A stretch of DNA of 64,000 nt from Egibacter rhizosphaerae (GCF_004322855.1 NZ_CP036402.1:2790001-2854000); one strand, 5' to 3'. Counted from the stretch's first letter, positions 1 through 9,177 are shown. Made by a program: numbers and translations. Notes: a model not told the origin generated them from the letters alone.

Positions 1-1212
1 AGCGCCCTGGAGTTCGAGCGGGAGTTGGGCCTCGACCATTGGGAGAACATCGCTCCCAAGGGCGATGGGATCCACCTGCACTTCAACCCCACGCTCCGCA
101 ACACGCTGGTCACGCTGGTCGGCCGGCTCGATCACCACTACCTCGCGATCGACCTGCGGCTGCAGAGCGCCCGATGGCTCGAGGACCTGGAGGCCCGCGG
201 TGGCAAGGTCGAGCTCGAGACCGTCACCGTGGAGCGCCTCGACGAGCTCGCCGCCCAGTACGACCTCGTGCTGGTGGCCGCCGGCAAGGGGGAGACCCAG
301 CGGTTGTTCCCACGGGACGAGGCGCGCAGCACCTACGCCACCCCGCAGCGCTACCTCGCGATGGTCAACGTCACGGGTCCCGCGATGGAGTTCCCGTACC
401 TCCCGGGGCGCACGCCGGTGAAGTTCAACTTCTTCGCTCCGCACGGGGAGATGTTCTGGGTGCCGTGGCTCTCGAAGGACCTCGAGCCCTCGTGGAGCCT
501 GGTGTTCGAGGCGAAGGAGGGCGGGCCCGTGGACCGGTTCCGCGAGGTCTCCTCGGCCGACGAGGCCCTGCGCGTGGCCCAGCAGGTGATGGCCGAGATG
601 GCGCCGTGGGACGCCGAGTGGGTCCGCGACGCCCGCCCGTGCGACGAGAACTCGTGGCTTCGGGGCACCTTCGTCCCGGAGGTGCGCGACGTGGTGGGGA
701 CCCTGCCCTCCGGCCGCACGGTCATGGCGGTGGGCGACACCGCGCACACCCTCGACCCGATCGGAGGGCAGGGCGCGAACAACGGGAACAAGATGGCCCG
801 GACCGTGGTCGACGCGATCGTCGAGCGGGGCGGGGGGCCGTTCGGGTCCGACTGGATGCGGGACACCTTCGACCGGTTCTGGCAGCGGCACGGCCGGCAC
901 ACGGAGCGGTTCAACGCGGCGCTGCTGGAGCCCCTGACCGCGGCGGGAAAGGCGGTCCTGATCGCCCAGTACGGCAGCGGGGGCTCACCCGAGGAGTGGA
1001 CGCCCCAGGACGAGGTCGCCCGCGCGTTCTGCAACAACTTCGACGACCCCGCGCGACTCACCGACGCGTTCTACGACCCCGAGCGCGCCAAGGCCGCGGT
1101 CCGGGAGGCGCACGGCTCCACGCTGTGGCCGCTGCTGCGAGGTCGGGCGGGCATCGCGCGCGGGCAGATACGCCAACGGCTCGGCCGTGAGGCGGGACAC
1201 CCCGGCACGTAG
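1..1212 (+). CDS. Styrene-monooxygenase-like FAD-dependent oxygenase, 5'-partial
   Basis: The reading frame is open from base 1, so the start lies outside the window; a TTG at 25 is probably internal. The visible 400 residues resemble StyA-type single-component flavin monooxygenases, which take reduced FAD from a separate reductase and epoxidise or hydroxylate aromatic substrates. The N-terminal GxGxxG dinucleotide fold is missing because of the edge. The second FAD-binding segment is present (VGDTAHTLDPIGGQGANNG, about residues 246-264), with the Gly-rich turn typical of this family. An SDR and a Liv-type importer follow on the same strand, which suggests uptake and oxidation of an aromatic or branched compound. 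The substrate cannot be told from sequence. Confidence 0.8.
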   Translation, partial: SALEFERELGLDHWENIAPKGDGIHLHFNPTLRNTLVTLVGRLDHHYLAIDLRLQSARWLEDLEARGGKVELETVTVERLDELAAQYDLVLVAAGKGETQRLFPRDEARSTYATPQRYLAMVNVTGPAMEFPYLPGRTPVKFNFFAPHGEMFWVPWLSKDLEPSWSLVFEAKEGGPVDRFREVSSADEALRVAQQVMAEMAPWDAEWVRDARPCDENSWLRGTFVPEVRDVVGTLPSGRTVMAVGDTAHTLDPIGGQGANNGNKMARTVVDAIVERGGGPFGSDWMRDTFDRFWQRHGRHTERFNAALLEPLTAAGKAVLIAQYGSGGSPEEWTPQDEVARAFCNNFDDPARLTDAFYDPERAKAAVREAHGSTLWPLLRGRAGIARGQIRQRLGREAGHPGT

Positions 1213-1270
1213 CGGGCACCACGGCGCGGGCACCACGGCCCGCGTGTCGGCTCGGCGAACGGAGGAACGG

Positions 1271-2062
1271 ATGGGTGATCTCGACGGCAAGCGGGCGATC
1301 GTGACGGGAGGGGCCACACTGATCGGGGCCACGATCGTCGCGGCCATGGTGCGCGAGGGCGCGACGGTCGTCCTGGCCGACATCGACGAGGAGGCGGGAC
1401 GTCGGGAGGCCTCGCGCCTCGACCCCGAGCGGGTCGTGTTCCGGCACGTGGATGTGACCGCGGACGACCAGCTCGATCAGCTCGTCGACGAGACCGTCAC
1501 GCGTCTCGGTGGGATCGACGTGCTGGTGAACGGCGCCGCGACCTACCTCGACAACGCGCTCGAGACGACCCGCGAGGACTGGCTGCGCGCCCTCGACGTG
1601 AACCTCGTCTCGGGCGCACTCCTGACCGCCCGGGTGGCCCCGCACATGGCGGCCGCGGGCGGGGGCGCGGTCGTCAACCTCGCGTCGATCAGCGGGAAGC
1701 GCGCCCAGCCGCTGTTCTACGTCTACTCGGCGACGAAGGCGGCCATCCTCGGGGTGACACGCAACGAGGCGTTGAAGCTGTCCGACCGCGGCGTGCGCGT
1801 AAACTCCGTGTCGCCGGGCTGGATCTGGAGCAACCCGATCCAGGAGATGACGGGTGGCGACCGCGCCATGGCCGACGGGGTCGGCGAGCACCTCTTCCTG
1901 ACCGGCCGGATCGGTGACCCGGAGGAGGTCGCCGAGGCCGTGGTGTTCCTCGCCTCGGACCGCGCCTCGTTCATCACCGGCACGGATCTGGCGGTCGACG
2001 GAGGGTACACCGCGATCGGTCCGGAGCAGATGGGCCAGCCGCTGCGTCCGCTCCTGGAGTGA
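1271..2062 (+). CDS. Short-chain dehydrogenase/reductase
   Basis: This 263-residue protein is a classical NAD(P)-dependent SDR. It has the Rossmann cofactor segment TGGATLIG near residue 15 (a variant of TGxxxGxG), NGAA near residue 90 in place of the usual NNAG, a catalytic Ser in LASISG, and the YxxxK pair in YVYSATKAA. The C-terminus ends with the typical GTDLAVDGG segment. The ATG at 1271 is chosen because GGAGG lies directly upstream at 1261-1265; a longer reading frame from 1187 overlaps the preceding gene and has no such site. It lies 58 bases after the monooxygenase and probably oxidises its product or an alcohol derived from it. Confidence 0.9.
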   Translation: MGDLDGKRAIVTGGATLIGATIVAAMVREGATVVLADIDEEAGRREASRLDPERVVFRHVDVTADDQLDQLVDETVTRLGGIDVLVNGAATYLDNALETTREDWLRALDVNLVSGALLTARVAPHMAAAGGGAVVNLASISGKRAQPLFYVYSATKAAILGVTRNEALKLSDRGVRVNSVSPGWIWSNPIQEMTGGDRAMADGVGEHLFLTGRIGDPEEVAEAVVFLASDRASFITGTDLAVDGGYTAIGPEQMGQPLRPLLE

Positions 2063-2203
2063 TCCCGGACCGGGTCGGGGTGGGCGACCTGTCGGGCGTC
2101 GGACCGTCGCGCTCGGACGGCTGCGGCCCTCCCTCCGTACGCCGTGCCCGGGTCGACCTGACGCCGCTCCGACAAGGATCGTAATCCAGTGTTCCCTTGT
2201 GTC

Positions 2204-2217
2204 TGATCTTTGATAAT
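2204..2217. promoter_or_regulatory. AT-rich operator/-10 candidate before the Liv-type binding protein
   Basis: The sequence TGATCTTTGATAAT stands out in GC-rich DNA. It includes a GATAAT -10-like hexamer (2212-2217) and, on the other strand, ATCAAAGATC, which recurs exactly at 9397-9406 before a TRAP binding-protein gene. The gap 2063-2289 holds no gene. No good -35 box is visible at 17 bases upstream. Confidence 0.4.
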
Positions 2218-2289
2218 GTTGCACTCGAGGGATCGGGGCGGGAACGGCGGAGTCGCCCTGACCCACACTTCGATGGGGAGGGCGATGTC

Positions 2290-3642
2290 ATGGGCGCCAA
2301 GCGGGTCGGATGGCTGCTAGTGCTGATCGGCGGGGCGGCGTTGCTGCTCGCGGCCTGCGCGGACGACGCGGACGATGCCGTCGAGGACGATGCCGTCGAG
2401 GAGGCGGATGCGGCCGAGGACGACGACACGGACGATGACGACGACGATCCCGATGCCGCCGAGGCGGACGGGGACGAGGCGGACGAGGCGGACGAGGCGG
2501 ACGAGGCGGACGGGGACGAGGCGGACGAGGCGGACGGGGACGATCCCATCCTGATCGGTGGTGCGATCGACCAGTCGAACGACATGGCCCCGTTCGACGA
2601 GCCGGCGTGGGTCGCCGCGGAGATCGCCGCCGAGCGGATCAACGAGGACGGCGGTGTGAACGGACGGGAGATCGAGCTCACGGCGATCGACACCCAGCTC
2701 GACCCGGAGCGCACCCAGTCGGCCGCGCTCGACCTCATCGACGAGGGCGCGGACGTGCTGTTCGTGACCTGCGACTTCGACTGGTCGGTGCCGGCGGCGC
2801 AGGAGGCCTTGAACGAGGGGCTGCTCACGATCGCGCCCTGCATCGGCGACCCGATCTTCGGCCCCTCCGGCTTCGAGGGCGACCTGGGCCGGCTCGCGTT
2901 CACGTTCGGGAACGCGAGCTTTGCCGAGGGCGCCGCGCTCGCCGAGCTCGCCATGGACGAAGGGTGGGAGGAGACGATCACCGTCACCGACGACGCGATC
3001 CTCTACTTCCAGAACGTCTGCCGCGGGTTCACCGAGCGCTACGAGGAGCACGGCGGCGAGATCGTGCTCGAGGAGAGCTTCACCCAGGGCGACGGGACCG
3101 TCGAGCAGGTCACGGGCTCGGTGGCCGGGGGGGACAGCGACGCGGTGCTGCTCTGCAGCTTCCCACCGGACCTGCCGAGCTATCTCGCGCAGCTGCGCGC
3201 CACGGGCGTCGACCAGCCCCTGCTCGCCCCGTGGTCCGGGGACGGCGACTTCTGGATCGACGCCGTGCCCGACCTGAGCGACTACCACTACGCGACCTTC
3301 GTGTCCGTCTTCGGCGACGATCCCGAGGACGAGGTGAACGAGCTGATCGCGGCCTTCGAGGACCGCACGGGCGAGCCGCCGGCCACCGGAGGGTTCGTCA
3401 CCGGGGCGTCCGCGGTCCAGGCGATCGCCGAGGCGGTCGAGCGCGCGGGCACCACCGACGGGGAGGCGCTCGCCGACGAGTTCCTCGCCTTCGACGGGTT
3501 CGAGTCGGTCTCGGGGCCGATCACGTTCACCGAGGACGTGCACATCCTCACCGACCGGCCCTTCCGGATCATGGAGGTCCAGGACGGGGAGTACTCCGTG
3601 CGCGAGCTGCGGACGGCCGAGTCGCCGCCCATGCCGGAGTGA
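2290..3642 (+). CDS. ABC transporter substrate-binding lipoprotein, branched-chain amino acid type
   Basis: The 450-residue protein starts with a lipoprotein signal peptide (hydrophobic core, lipobox LAAC about residues 21-24). An extremely acidic linker of Asp, Glu and Ala to about residue 82 follows, then a periplasmic-binding fold of the Peripla_BP_6/LivK type. The linker DNA contains GAGGCGGAC units, four in direct tandem at 2476-2511. It should be anchored outside the membrane and feed the permeases and ATPases encoded just downstream. ATG 2290 is supported by GGGGAGG about 9 bases upstream. An amino acid or aromatic acid ligand is possible; the upstream monooxygenase favours the latter only by context. 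Confidence 0.88.
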   Translation: MGAKRVGWLLVLIGGAALLLAACADDADDAVEDDAVEEADAAEDDDTDDDDDDPDAAEADGDEADEADEADEADGDEADEADGDDPILIGGAIDQSNDMAPFDEPAWVAAEIAAERINEDGGVNGREIELTAIDTQLDPERTQSAALDLIDEGADVLFVTCDFDWSVPAAQEALNEGLLTIAPCIGDPIFGPSGFEGDLGRLAFTFGNASFAEGAALAELAMDEGWEETITVTDDAILYFQNVCRGFTERYEEHGGEIVLEESFTQGDGTVEQVTGSVAGGDSDAVLLCSFPPDLPSYLAQLRATGVDQPLLAPWSGDGDFWIDAVPDLSDYHYATFVSVFGDDPEDEVNELIAAFEDRTGEPPATGGFVTGASAVQAIAEAVERAGTTDGEALADEFLAFDGFESVSGPITFTEDVHILTDRPFRIMEVQDGEYSVRELRTAESPPMPE

Positions 3643-3670
3643 GGACCAGCGTCAGACCGTGGGGCCGGCC

Positions 3671-4447
3671 GTGACCGACGCAGGGGAGCGCGGGGCGCCC
3701 GGCGAACCGGAGCCGGGGACCCTGCGCGCGGTCGACATCCACCGCGCCTTCGAGGGGATCGCGGTCCTGCAGGGCGTGAACCTCGAGGTGCGCCCGGGCG
3801 AGGTGCTCGGGCTCATCGGGCCGAACGGGGCTGGCAAGACGACGCTGGTCAACATCCTGACCGGCTTCGACGGGCCGGACCGGGGTGCGATCTGGCTGAA
3901 CGGCCGCGGGGTGACGCGCCTGCGGGCGCACCGCCGCGCGAGGCTCGGGCTCGCCCGTACCTTCCAGCACGGGCACCTCTTCGCGGGTCTCACGGTGCGG
4001 GAGAACATCGAGGCCAGCGCGTTGGGGGTCGGGGCGTCGCCGCGGGCCGCGCGCGCTCGCGCCGACGAGCTCCTCGCGCGGTTCGGGCTCGCGGATCAGC
4101 CCACTGCGTCGGCGGGCGTCCTGCCGCCGGGCCAGGAACGCCGGCTCGGGATGGCCCGCGCGCTCGCGACCGAGCCGCGCTACGTGCTGCTCGACGAGCC
4201 CGCGGCCGGCCTGAACGAGGCCGAGGTGCCGGCCTTCGAGGACGCGATCCGGGCGATGGGCGCCAGCGGGACCGGGGTGCTGTTGATCGAGCACAACGTC
4301 GCGATGATCCTCGCGCTCTGCGACCGGATCGTCGTGCTCGACCAGGGCGTGGTGATCGCCGAGGGCGACCCCGCGACGATCCGCGGCGACGACCAGGTGG
4401 CCGCCGCCTACCTCGGGCTCGCCACCGATCACGGTCCGAGGGGCTGA
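3671..4447 (+). CDS. Liv-type ABC transporter ATPase (LivG-like)
   Basis: This is one of two ATPases energising the importer. Walker A (GPNGAGKT, residues 50-57), Walker B with D175-E176 and the switch His (LLIEHN) are intact. The ABC signature is odd: LPPGQ (residues 151-155) replaces the LSGGQ or LSYGQ seen in this family, so the Ser that contacts the partner subunit's ATP is Pro. GTG 3671 has GGGG six bases upstream; GTG 3659 is an equally possible start. It follows the binding protein by 28 bases and precedes the second ATPase by 2 bases, so it is part of a five-gene transport operon. Confidence 0.88.
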   Translation: MTDAGERGAPGEPEPGTLRAVDIHRAFEGIAVLQGVNLEVRPGEVLGLIGPNGAGKTTLVNILTGFDGPDRGAIWLNGRGVTRLRAHRRARLGLARTFQHGHLFAGLTVRENIEASALGVGASPRAARARADELLARFGLADQPTASAGVLPPGQERRLGMARALATEPRYVLLDEPAAGLNEAEVPAFEDAIRAMGASGTGVLLIEHNVAMILALCDRIVVLDQGVVIAEGDPATIRGDDQVAAAYLGLATDHGPRG

Positions 4448-4449
4448 GG

Positions 4450-5154
4450 ATGCTCGCGATCGACGGGCTCGACGTGCGCTACGGCTCGGTGCGAGCGCTC
4501 CACGGGGTCACACTGCGGGTCGAGGAGGGGGAGGTCGTCGGGCTCATCGGCCCGAACGGCGCGGGCAAGTCCACCCTCCTGCACACCGTCATGGGCCTCG
4601 TCGCCCCCGCCGCGGGCGATGTCCGGCTGCGTGGGGACTCCCTCGTGGGTCGCCCCACCGAGCGGATCACGCGCTCGGGGGTGGCGCTGGTGCCGGAGGG
4701 ACGGCGGGTCTTCGGCCAGATCACCGTCGACGAGAACCTGCGGCTCGGCCTGCTCGGACGGCGCGACGCGGGCGGGGCGGACGACGACCTCGCCCGCGTG
4801 CACGAGCTGTTCCCGGTGCTGCGCGACTTCCGCCAGCGCAAGGCCGGGATCCTGTCCGGCGGTCAGCAGCAGATGCTCGCGATCGCCCGCGCGCTCTTGT
4901 CCCAGCCGGACCTTCTCCTGCTCGACGAGCCGTCGCTGGGCCTCGCGCCCGCGCTCGTCGAAGACGTGTTCGCCGCCCTGGAGGCGATCCGCGCCGACGG
5001 GCGGACCATCCTGATCGTGGAGCAGCGGGCCCAGCGGACGGTCGCCTTCGCCGACCGGACCGAGGTCCTCGCCGGCGGGGAGATGCGGCTCACGCTGGGG
5101 CCGGAGGACGCCGCGGCGACGGAACGAATGGCGGAGGCGTACTTCGGCGCATGA
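4450..5154 (+). CDS. Liv-type ABC transporter ATPase (LivF-like)
   Basis: The 234-residue protein has an intact Walker A (GPNGAGKS near residue 36), a canonical signature LSGGQQQ near residue 137, Walker B LLLLDEPSLGL and the switch His region. It is the usual short LivF partner of LivG. ATG 4450 comes 2 bases after the LivG-like stop, and its own stop overlaps the LivH-like start (ATGA at 5151-5154), so translation is probably coupled. In a heterodimer this subunit would supply the one normal signature motif. Confidence 0.92.
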   Translation: MLAIDGLDVRYGSVRALHGVTLRVEEGEVVGLIGPNGAGKSTLLHTVMGLVAPAAGDVRLRGDSLVGRPTERITRSGVALVPEGRRVFGQITVDENLRLGLLGRRDAGGADDDLARVHELFPVLRDFRQRKAGILSGGQQQMLAIARALLSQPDLLLLDEPSLGLAPALVEDVFAALEAIRADGRTILIVEQRAQRTVAFADRTEVLAGGEMRLTLGPEDAAATERMAEAYFGA

Positions 5155-6035
5155 CTTATCTCCAGCTCGCCATCGACGCGATCAGCCTCGGGATGCTCTA
5201 CGCACTCGTGGCCACCGGGCTCGCGCTCGTGTTCGGGGTGATGCGCCTCATCAACCTCGCGCACGGGGAGCTGCTCACCGCGGGTGCGTACAGCCTCACG
5301 CTGACCGCGGCATGGGCGACCGGGGCGCGCTTGCTCGTGTTGTTGCTGGTGGTGCTCGGCCTCGCGTTGGTGCTCGAGCGCGTCGCCTTCCGGCCGGTGC
5401 GGGACGCGAGCCCGGCGACGATGCTCGTCCTCACGTTCGCCATCGCGTACTTCCTGCAAGCACTGTCCCGCCTGCTGTTCACCGCGCAGGGGCGAGGTGT
5501 GCAGGTGCTCCCGATCCTCGACGCGCCCGTTCTCGCCGGGGACCTGCGCTTGCGCCTGCTCACCGTCGTGACCGCGGTGCTCGGGGCGGTGCTCCTCACC
5601 GCCACCGGGCTCTTCCTGACCCGTACGAGCACGGGCCTGCAGATGCGCGCGGCCGCCGCGGACTTCGAGACGGCCCGGCTGTTGGGGGTGAACGCGAACC
5701 ACGTCATTCGCACCGCGTTCGTGATCGCCGCGGTCCTCGCGGCCGCGGTCGCGGTGATCCTCGTCGTGCAGCGACCCACGGTCACACCGGACTTCGGCTT
5801 CCAGGTCACGATCGTCGGGCTCATCGGCGTCGTGGTCGGCGGCCTCGACCGGTTGGTGAGCGGCGCCCTCGGCGGCTTCCTCATCGGAGTCATCAACTCC
5901 GTCCTCGGCAACACGCTGCCGACCGACACGCGGGTGTTCCTCACCTCGTGGCTGTTCCTGGCGGTGATCGCCCTCTTGGTGCTGCGGCCCCAGGGGCTGT
6001 TCGCGCGCCGCGACGCGATGGCGGAGCGCGTCTGA
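5151..6035 (+). CDS. Liv-type ABC permease (LivH-like)
   Basis: This 294-residue inner-membrane permease has about eight hydrophobic segments and the LivH family pattern, including GLALVFGVMRLINLAHGEL near the N-terminus and a C-terminal LRPQGLFAR. It should form the translocation channel with the LivM-like subunit. It overlaps both neighbours by four or one bases (ATGA at 5151, TGATG at 6033), which shows tight operon organisation. Confidence 0.92.
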   Translation: MTYLQLAIDAISLGMLYALVATGLALVFGVMRLINLAHGELLTAGAYSLTLTAAWATGARLLVLLLVVLGLALVLERVAFRPVRDASPATMLVLTFAIAYFLQALSRLLFTAQGRGVQVLPILDAPVLAGDLRLRLLTVVTAVLGAVLLTATGLFLTRTSTGLQMRAAAADFETARLLGVNANHVIRTAFVIAAVLAAAVAVILVVQRPTVTPDFGFQVTIVGLIGVVVGGLDRLVSGALGGFLIGVINSVLGNTLPTDTRVFLTSWLFLAVIALLVLRPQGLFARRDAMAERV

Positions 6036-7090
6036 TGCGGGCACGGGTGCAGGCACTCTGGCCGTTGCTGGGGCCGGCGTCGCTCGTCGTCGTCGCCGCC
6101 GTGGGATCGCTGGGCCTGTCGAGCGGGCTCCAGTTCCAGATGCGGTTCGCGTTCGTGTTGCTCACCATCGTGGTCGGGCTCTACGTGTTCGTCGGCAACT
6201 CCGGCGTGGTGTCGTTCGGCCACGTCAGCTTCGTCGCGGTCGGCGCGTTCACGGCGGGTCTGTTGACGATCGCGCCGCCCCAGAAGCAGGCGTTCATGCC
6301 CGACCTGTTGCCGGTCCTCGCCGAGGCGCGCGTGTCGCCGCCGGTGGCCCTGCTGGCCGCGGCCGCGGTGGGCGGGATCATGGCCTTCCTGGTGGCGTTG
6401 CCGCTCATGCGCCTCTCCGGGCTCGCGGCGGGGATCGCGACGTTCGGCGTGCTGATGATCACCCTGAACGTGCTGCGCAACTGGGAGAGCGTGGGGCCGG
6501 GCGTGCGGACCATGACCGGCATCCCGCAGCACACCGGCCTCGCGGTGGCGGCTGGCGGGGCCCTCGTAGCGATGGTGATCGCGTTCGCCTACCAGCGCAG
6601 CCGGTTCGGGCGCCGGCTGCGCGCGGCGCGCGAGGACCACAACGCCGCGCGGGCGACCGGAGTCAACATCTACCTCGAGCGGGTTCGCGCCTTCACGCTG
6701 AGCGGGGTCATCGCCGGATTCGCCGGCGCGCAGCTGGCCCACCTGCTCGGGAGCATCAGCACGGAGCAGGTGGCGCTCGACCTCACGTTCGTGACCCTCG
6801 CGATGCTCGTCGTCGGGGGAACGGGCAGCCTGTGGGCGGCCGTCGCCGGGACCGGCGTCATCAGCTTCCTGAACCAGTTCCTGGGGGAGGCCGAGACCGG
6901 GTTGTCGTTCGGGTTGTTCGAGGTGACGCTGCCGACCGGTACGCGCCCGCTGATCGTGGCCGGGGTCATGGCCGGGATGCTGATCCTGCGGCCCCAGGGC
7001 ATCACCGGAGGCCGCGAACTGCCGTGGCCCCGCCGCCCGGACACCGCGGCGGGCCGACGACGACGCCGGACGGCGAGGGAGGCGGCATGA
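6035..7090 (+). CDS. Liv-type ABC permease (LivM-like)
   Basis: The 351-residue protein has around nine membrane segments. It carries the LivM conserved block SGVVSFGHVSFVAVGAF and the cytoplasmic loop with RAAREDHNAARATGVN, which couples to the ATPases. The Arg-rich C-terminal tail after LILRPQG is unremarkable. ATG 6035 overlaps the LivH-like stop codon by one base. It completes a K-G-F-H-M importer whose ligand is unknown. Confidence 0.92.
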   Translation: MRARVQALWPLLGPASLVVVAAVGSLGLSSGLQFQMRFAFVLLTIVVGLYVFVGNSGVVSFGHVSFVAVGAFTAGLLTIAPPQKQAFMPDLLPVLAEARVSPPVALLAAAAVGGIMAFLVALPLMRLSGLAAGIATFGVLMITLNVLRNWESVGPGVRTMTGIPQHTGLAVAAGGALVAMVIAFAYQRSRFGRRLRAAREDHNAARATGVNIYLERVRAFTLSGVIAGFAGAQLAHLLGSISTEQVALDLTFVTLAMLVVGGTGSLWAAVAGTGVISFLNQFLGEAETGLSFGLFEVTLPTGTRPLIVAGVMAGMLILRPQGITGGRELPWPRRPDTAAGRRRRRTAREAA

Positions 7091-8682
7091 ACGCCGACGC
7101 GGACGCGGTCGTCATCGGTGCCGGGCACAACGGCTTGGCGTCGGCCATCGTGCTCGCCCGCGCGGGCTGGGACGTGGTGGTCTGCGAGCGCAACGAGTCG
7201 CCGGGTGGCGCGATTCGGACCGAGGAGGTCACGCTCCCCGGGTACCGCCACGACCTGTTCGCCGCGAACCTCAATCTGTTCATGGGGTCGGCGTTCTTCG
7301 CAGAGTTCGGCGACGATCTCGCACGCCACGGTTTCTCGGTCGTGACGGCCCAGCGGGCCTACGGGTCCGTGTTCCCCGACGGGCGGTTCCTCGGCGTCGA
7401 GCAGGACCCGGAGGCCACGCGGGCGAGCCTCGCGCAGGTGGATCCCGACGACGCGGAGGCGTGGGAAGCGCTGCACGCACGCTTCGCCGCGATCGCGCCG
7501 CACCTCTTCCCGCTGCTGGGGGTGCCGTTGCCCTCCGTGGCTGCGGTGCGCGGGCTGCTGCGCGGCACGCGGGCACTCGGTCGGCGGTGGCCCCTGGACC
7601 TCGCCCGCCTGCTGGCACAGTCACCCCGGGAGCTGTTCGAGGAGCACTTCGTCTCCCCCGAGGTGCAGGCACTCTGCGCGGCCTGGGGCATGCACCTGGA
7701 TTTCCCTCCGAGCATGTCCGGGGGCGCGCTGTTCCCCTTCCTCGAGTCGCAGGCGTCCGCCGCCAACGGGATGGCGCTCGGCCGCGGCGGGGCGGGCACC
7801 CTCATCGCCGCGATGGTCGGGCTACTGGAGGAGAAGGGGGGCGAGGTTCGCTGTGGCGCGCCGGTGGACCGGGTCATGGTCGACGGGGGCCGTGCCCTCG
7901 GGGTGCAGTTGGTCGGTGGCGAGCGCCTGAGGGCGCGCCGGGCCGTGATCGGCAACGTGACGCCGCAGGCGCTGTTCGGGCAGCTGATCCCGCCGGCGCA
8001 GGTGCCGGACGAGTTCGAACGACGGGTCCGGGCGTTCCGCCACGGCCCGGCGACGTTCATGCTCCACCTCGCGATGTCCGACCTGCCGGACTGGTCGGCG
8101 AGCGCGGAGGCCCGGGACTACGCGTACATCCACGTCGCCGGCTACCTCGAGGACATGGACCTCGCCTACGTCCGAGCGGTGGCGGGACGGCTGCCCGAGC
8201 ACCCGACACTCGTCGTGGGCCAGCCCACGGCGGTCGATCCGACCCGGGCCCCCGACGGCGAGCACGTGCTGTGGGTCCAGGTGCGTCAGGTCCCGAGCGC
8301 CATCCACGGGGACGCGGCGGGCGAGATCGAGGCGCGCTCCTGGGACGAGGCCAAGGAGCCGTACGCCGACCGGATCCTCGACCTGATCGAGGCGCACGCC
8401 CCGGGCACCCGCGACAAGGTCCGCGCACGCTCGGCGTGGTCGCCGGCCGACCTCGAGGCGGCCGACCCGAACCTGGTCGGAGGGGACTCGCTCGCCGGCA
8501 GCCACCACCTCATGCAGCACTTCTTCCTGCGACCCGTGCCCGGGTGGAGCCGCTATCGCACGCCCATCGACGGGCTCTACCTCTGCGGGGCGGCCACCTG
8601 GCCGGGCGCGGGCGTCGGTGCGGGATCGGGCCATCTGCTCGGCCAGCAGCTGACCCGCTCACGGACGCGCCGTCGGCGGTGA
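7087..8682 (+). CDS. Phytoene-dehydrogenase-like FAD/NAD(P) oxidoreductase
   Basis: The 531-residue protein begins with a dinucleotide-binding GAGHNGLASA motif followed by an acidic residue at the end of the second strand (ERN). It ends with LYLCGAATWPGAGVGAGSG, the second FAD-contact segment of the CrtI/COG1233 family. Members desaturate or oxidise hydrophobic substrates such as carotenoids, but many actinobacterial ones have unknown roles and sit in catabolic loci. ATG 7087 overlaps the LivM-like stop (ATGA), so it belongs to the transporter operon and may act on the imported compound. No carotenoid genes are nearby. Confidence 0.85.
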   Translation: MNADADAVVIGAGHNGLASAIVLARAGWDVVVCERNESPGGAIRTEEVTLPGYRHDLFAANLNLFMGSAFFAEFGDDLARHGFSVVTAQRAYGSVFPDGRFLGVEQDPEATRASLAQVDPDDAEAWEALHARFAAIAPHLFPLLGVPLPSVAAVRGLLRGTRALGRRWPLDLARLLAQSPRELFEEHFVSPEVQALCAAWGMHLDFPPSMSGGALFPFLESQASAANGMALGRGGAGTLIAAMVGLLEEKGGEVRCGAPVDRVMVDGGRALGVQLVGGERLRARRAVIGNVTPQALFGQLIPPAQVPDEFERRVRAFRHGPATFMLHLAMSDLPDWSASAEARDYAYIHVAGYLEDMDLAYVRAVAGRLPEHPTLVVGQPTAVDPTRAPDGEHVLWVQVRQVPSAIHGDAAGEIEARSWDEAKEPYADRILDLIEAHAPGTRDKVRARSAWSPADLEAADPNLVGGDSLAGSHHLMQHFFLRPVPGWSRYRTPIDGLYLCGAATWPGAGVGAGSGHLLGQQLTRSRTRRRR

Positions 8683-8700
8683 TCGGCGACCGGGCGTCCC

Positions 8701-8790
8701 CGGTGCCGGCCGTGTGCCCGGTGCCGGCCGTGTGCCCGGTGCCGGCCGTGTGCCTGGCGCCGGCCGTGTGCCCGGCGCCGGCCGTGCTCA
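8701..8790. repeat. Five tandem 18-bp units between convergent genes
   Basis: Five contiguous 18-base units are present: three identical (CGGTGCCGGCCGTGTGCC at 8701, 8719 and 8737) and two diverged (8755 and 8773). The last unit contains the stop codon of the ridA-like gene on the minus strand. Each unit contains the self-complementary GCCGGC, so the array could fold. There are no spacers, so it is not a CRISPR; it looks like a small minisatellite, possibly acting in termination between the two converging genes. Confidence 0.85.
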
Positions 8791-9177
8791 GCGGACGGCG
8801 ATGACCTCGACCTCCACCCGCATCCCCGGCAGGGCGAGCGCCTCGCATCCGACGACCGTCTGCGCCGGACGGTGCCCCTGGAGGAACTCGGCGGCGACCT
8901 GCCCGAACTCCCCGAGGTGCTCGGTCCCGACGAGGTAGACGGTCTGTTTCACGACGTCCTGCAGGCTGGCACCCGACCGTGCCAGCACGGTCTGCAGGTT
9001 CTCGTACGTGAGCCGCGTCTGCGCCGCGACGTCGTCGGGGTGCTGGACCTGCCCGTCGGCGTCGACGCTCGCCTGCCCGGAGACGAAGACGATCTCGTCG
9101 GCACCGCGCACACGCCAGGCGTGGCTGAAGCCGTACGGTTCCTGCCACATCCACGGGTCGATCTGCTCACGCTCCAC
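8788..9177 (-). CDS. RidA/YjgF/YER057c family protein
   Basis: RidA-family proteins hydrolyse reactive enamine or imine intermediates or act as related deaminases, as soluble trimers. The 129-residue length fits the family. Recognisable segments are VFVSGQASVDADG, LTYENLQTVLARSGASLQDVVK and VVGCEALALPGMRVEVEVIAV; the position near the C-terminus where RidA has the substrate-binding Arg reads GMRVEVE. The GTG at 9177 is preferred over GTG 9210 because AGAGGA lies five bases upstream of it. The gene converges with the oxidoreductase gene. Confidence 0.85.
   Translation of the reverse strand: MEREQIDPWMWQEPYGFSHAWRVRGADEIVFVSGQASVDADGQVQHPDDVAAQTRLTYENLQTVLARSGASLQDVVKQTVYLVGTEHLGEFGQVAAEFLQGHRPAQTVVGCEALALPGMRVEVEVIAVR

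Noticed and set aside
7087-8682. Carotenoid biosynthesis because of the phytoene-dehydrogenase-like gene
   Set aside because: No crtB, crtE or related genes; it overlaps a transport operon and belongs to a wide family.
8701-8790. Possible CRISPR array
   Set aside because: The 18-bp units are contiguous with no spacers and there are no cas genes.
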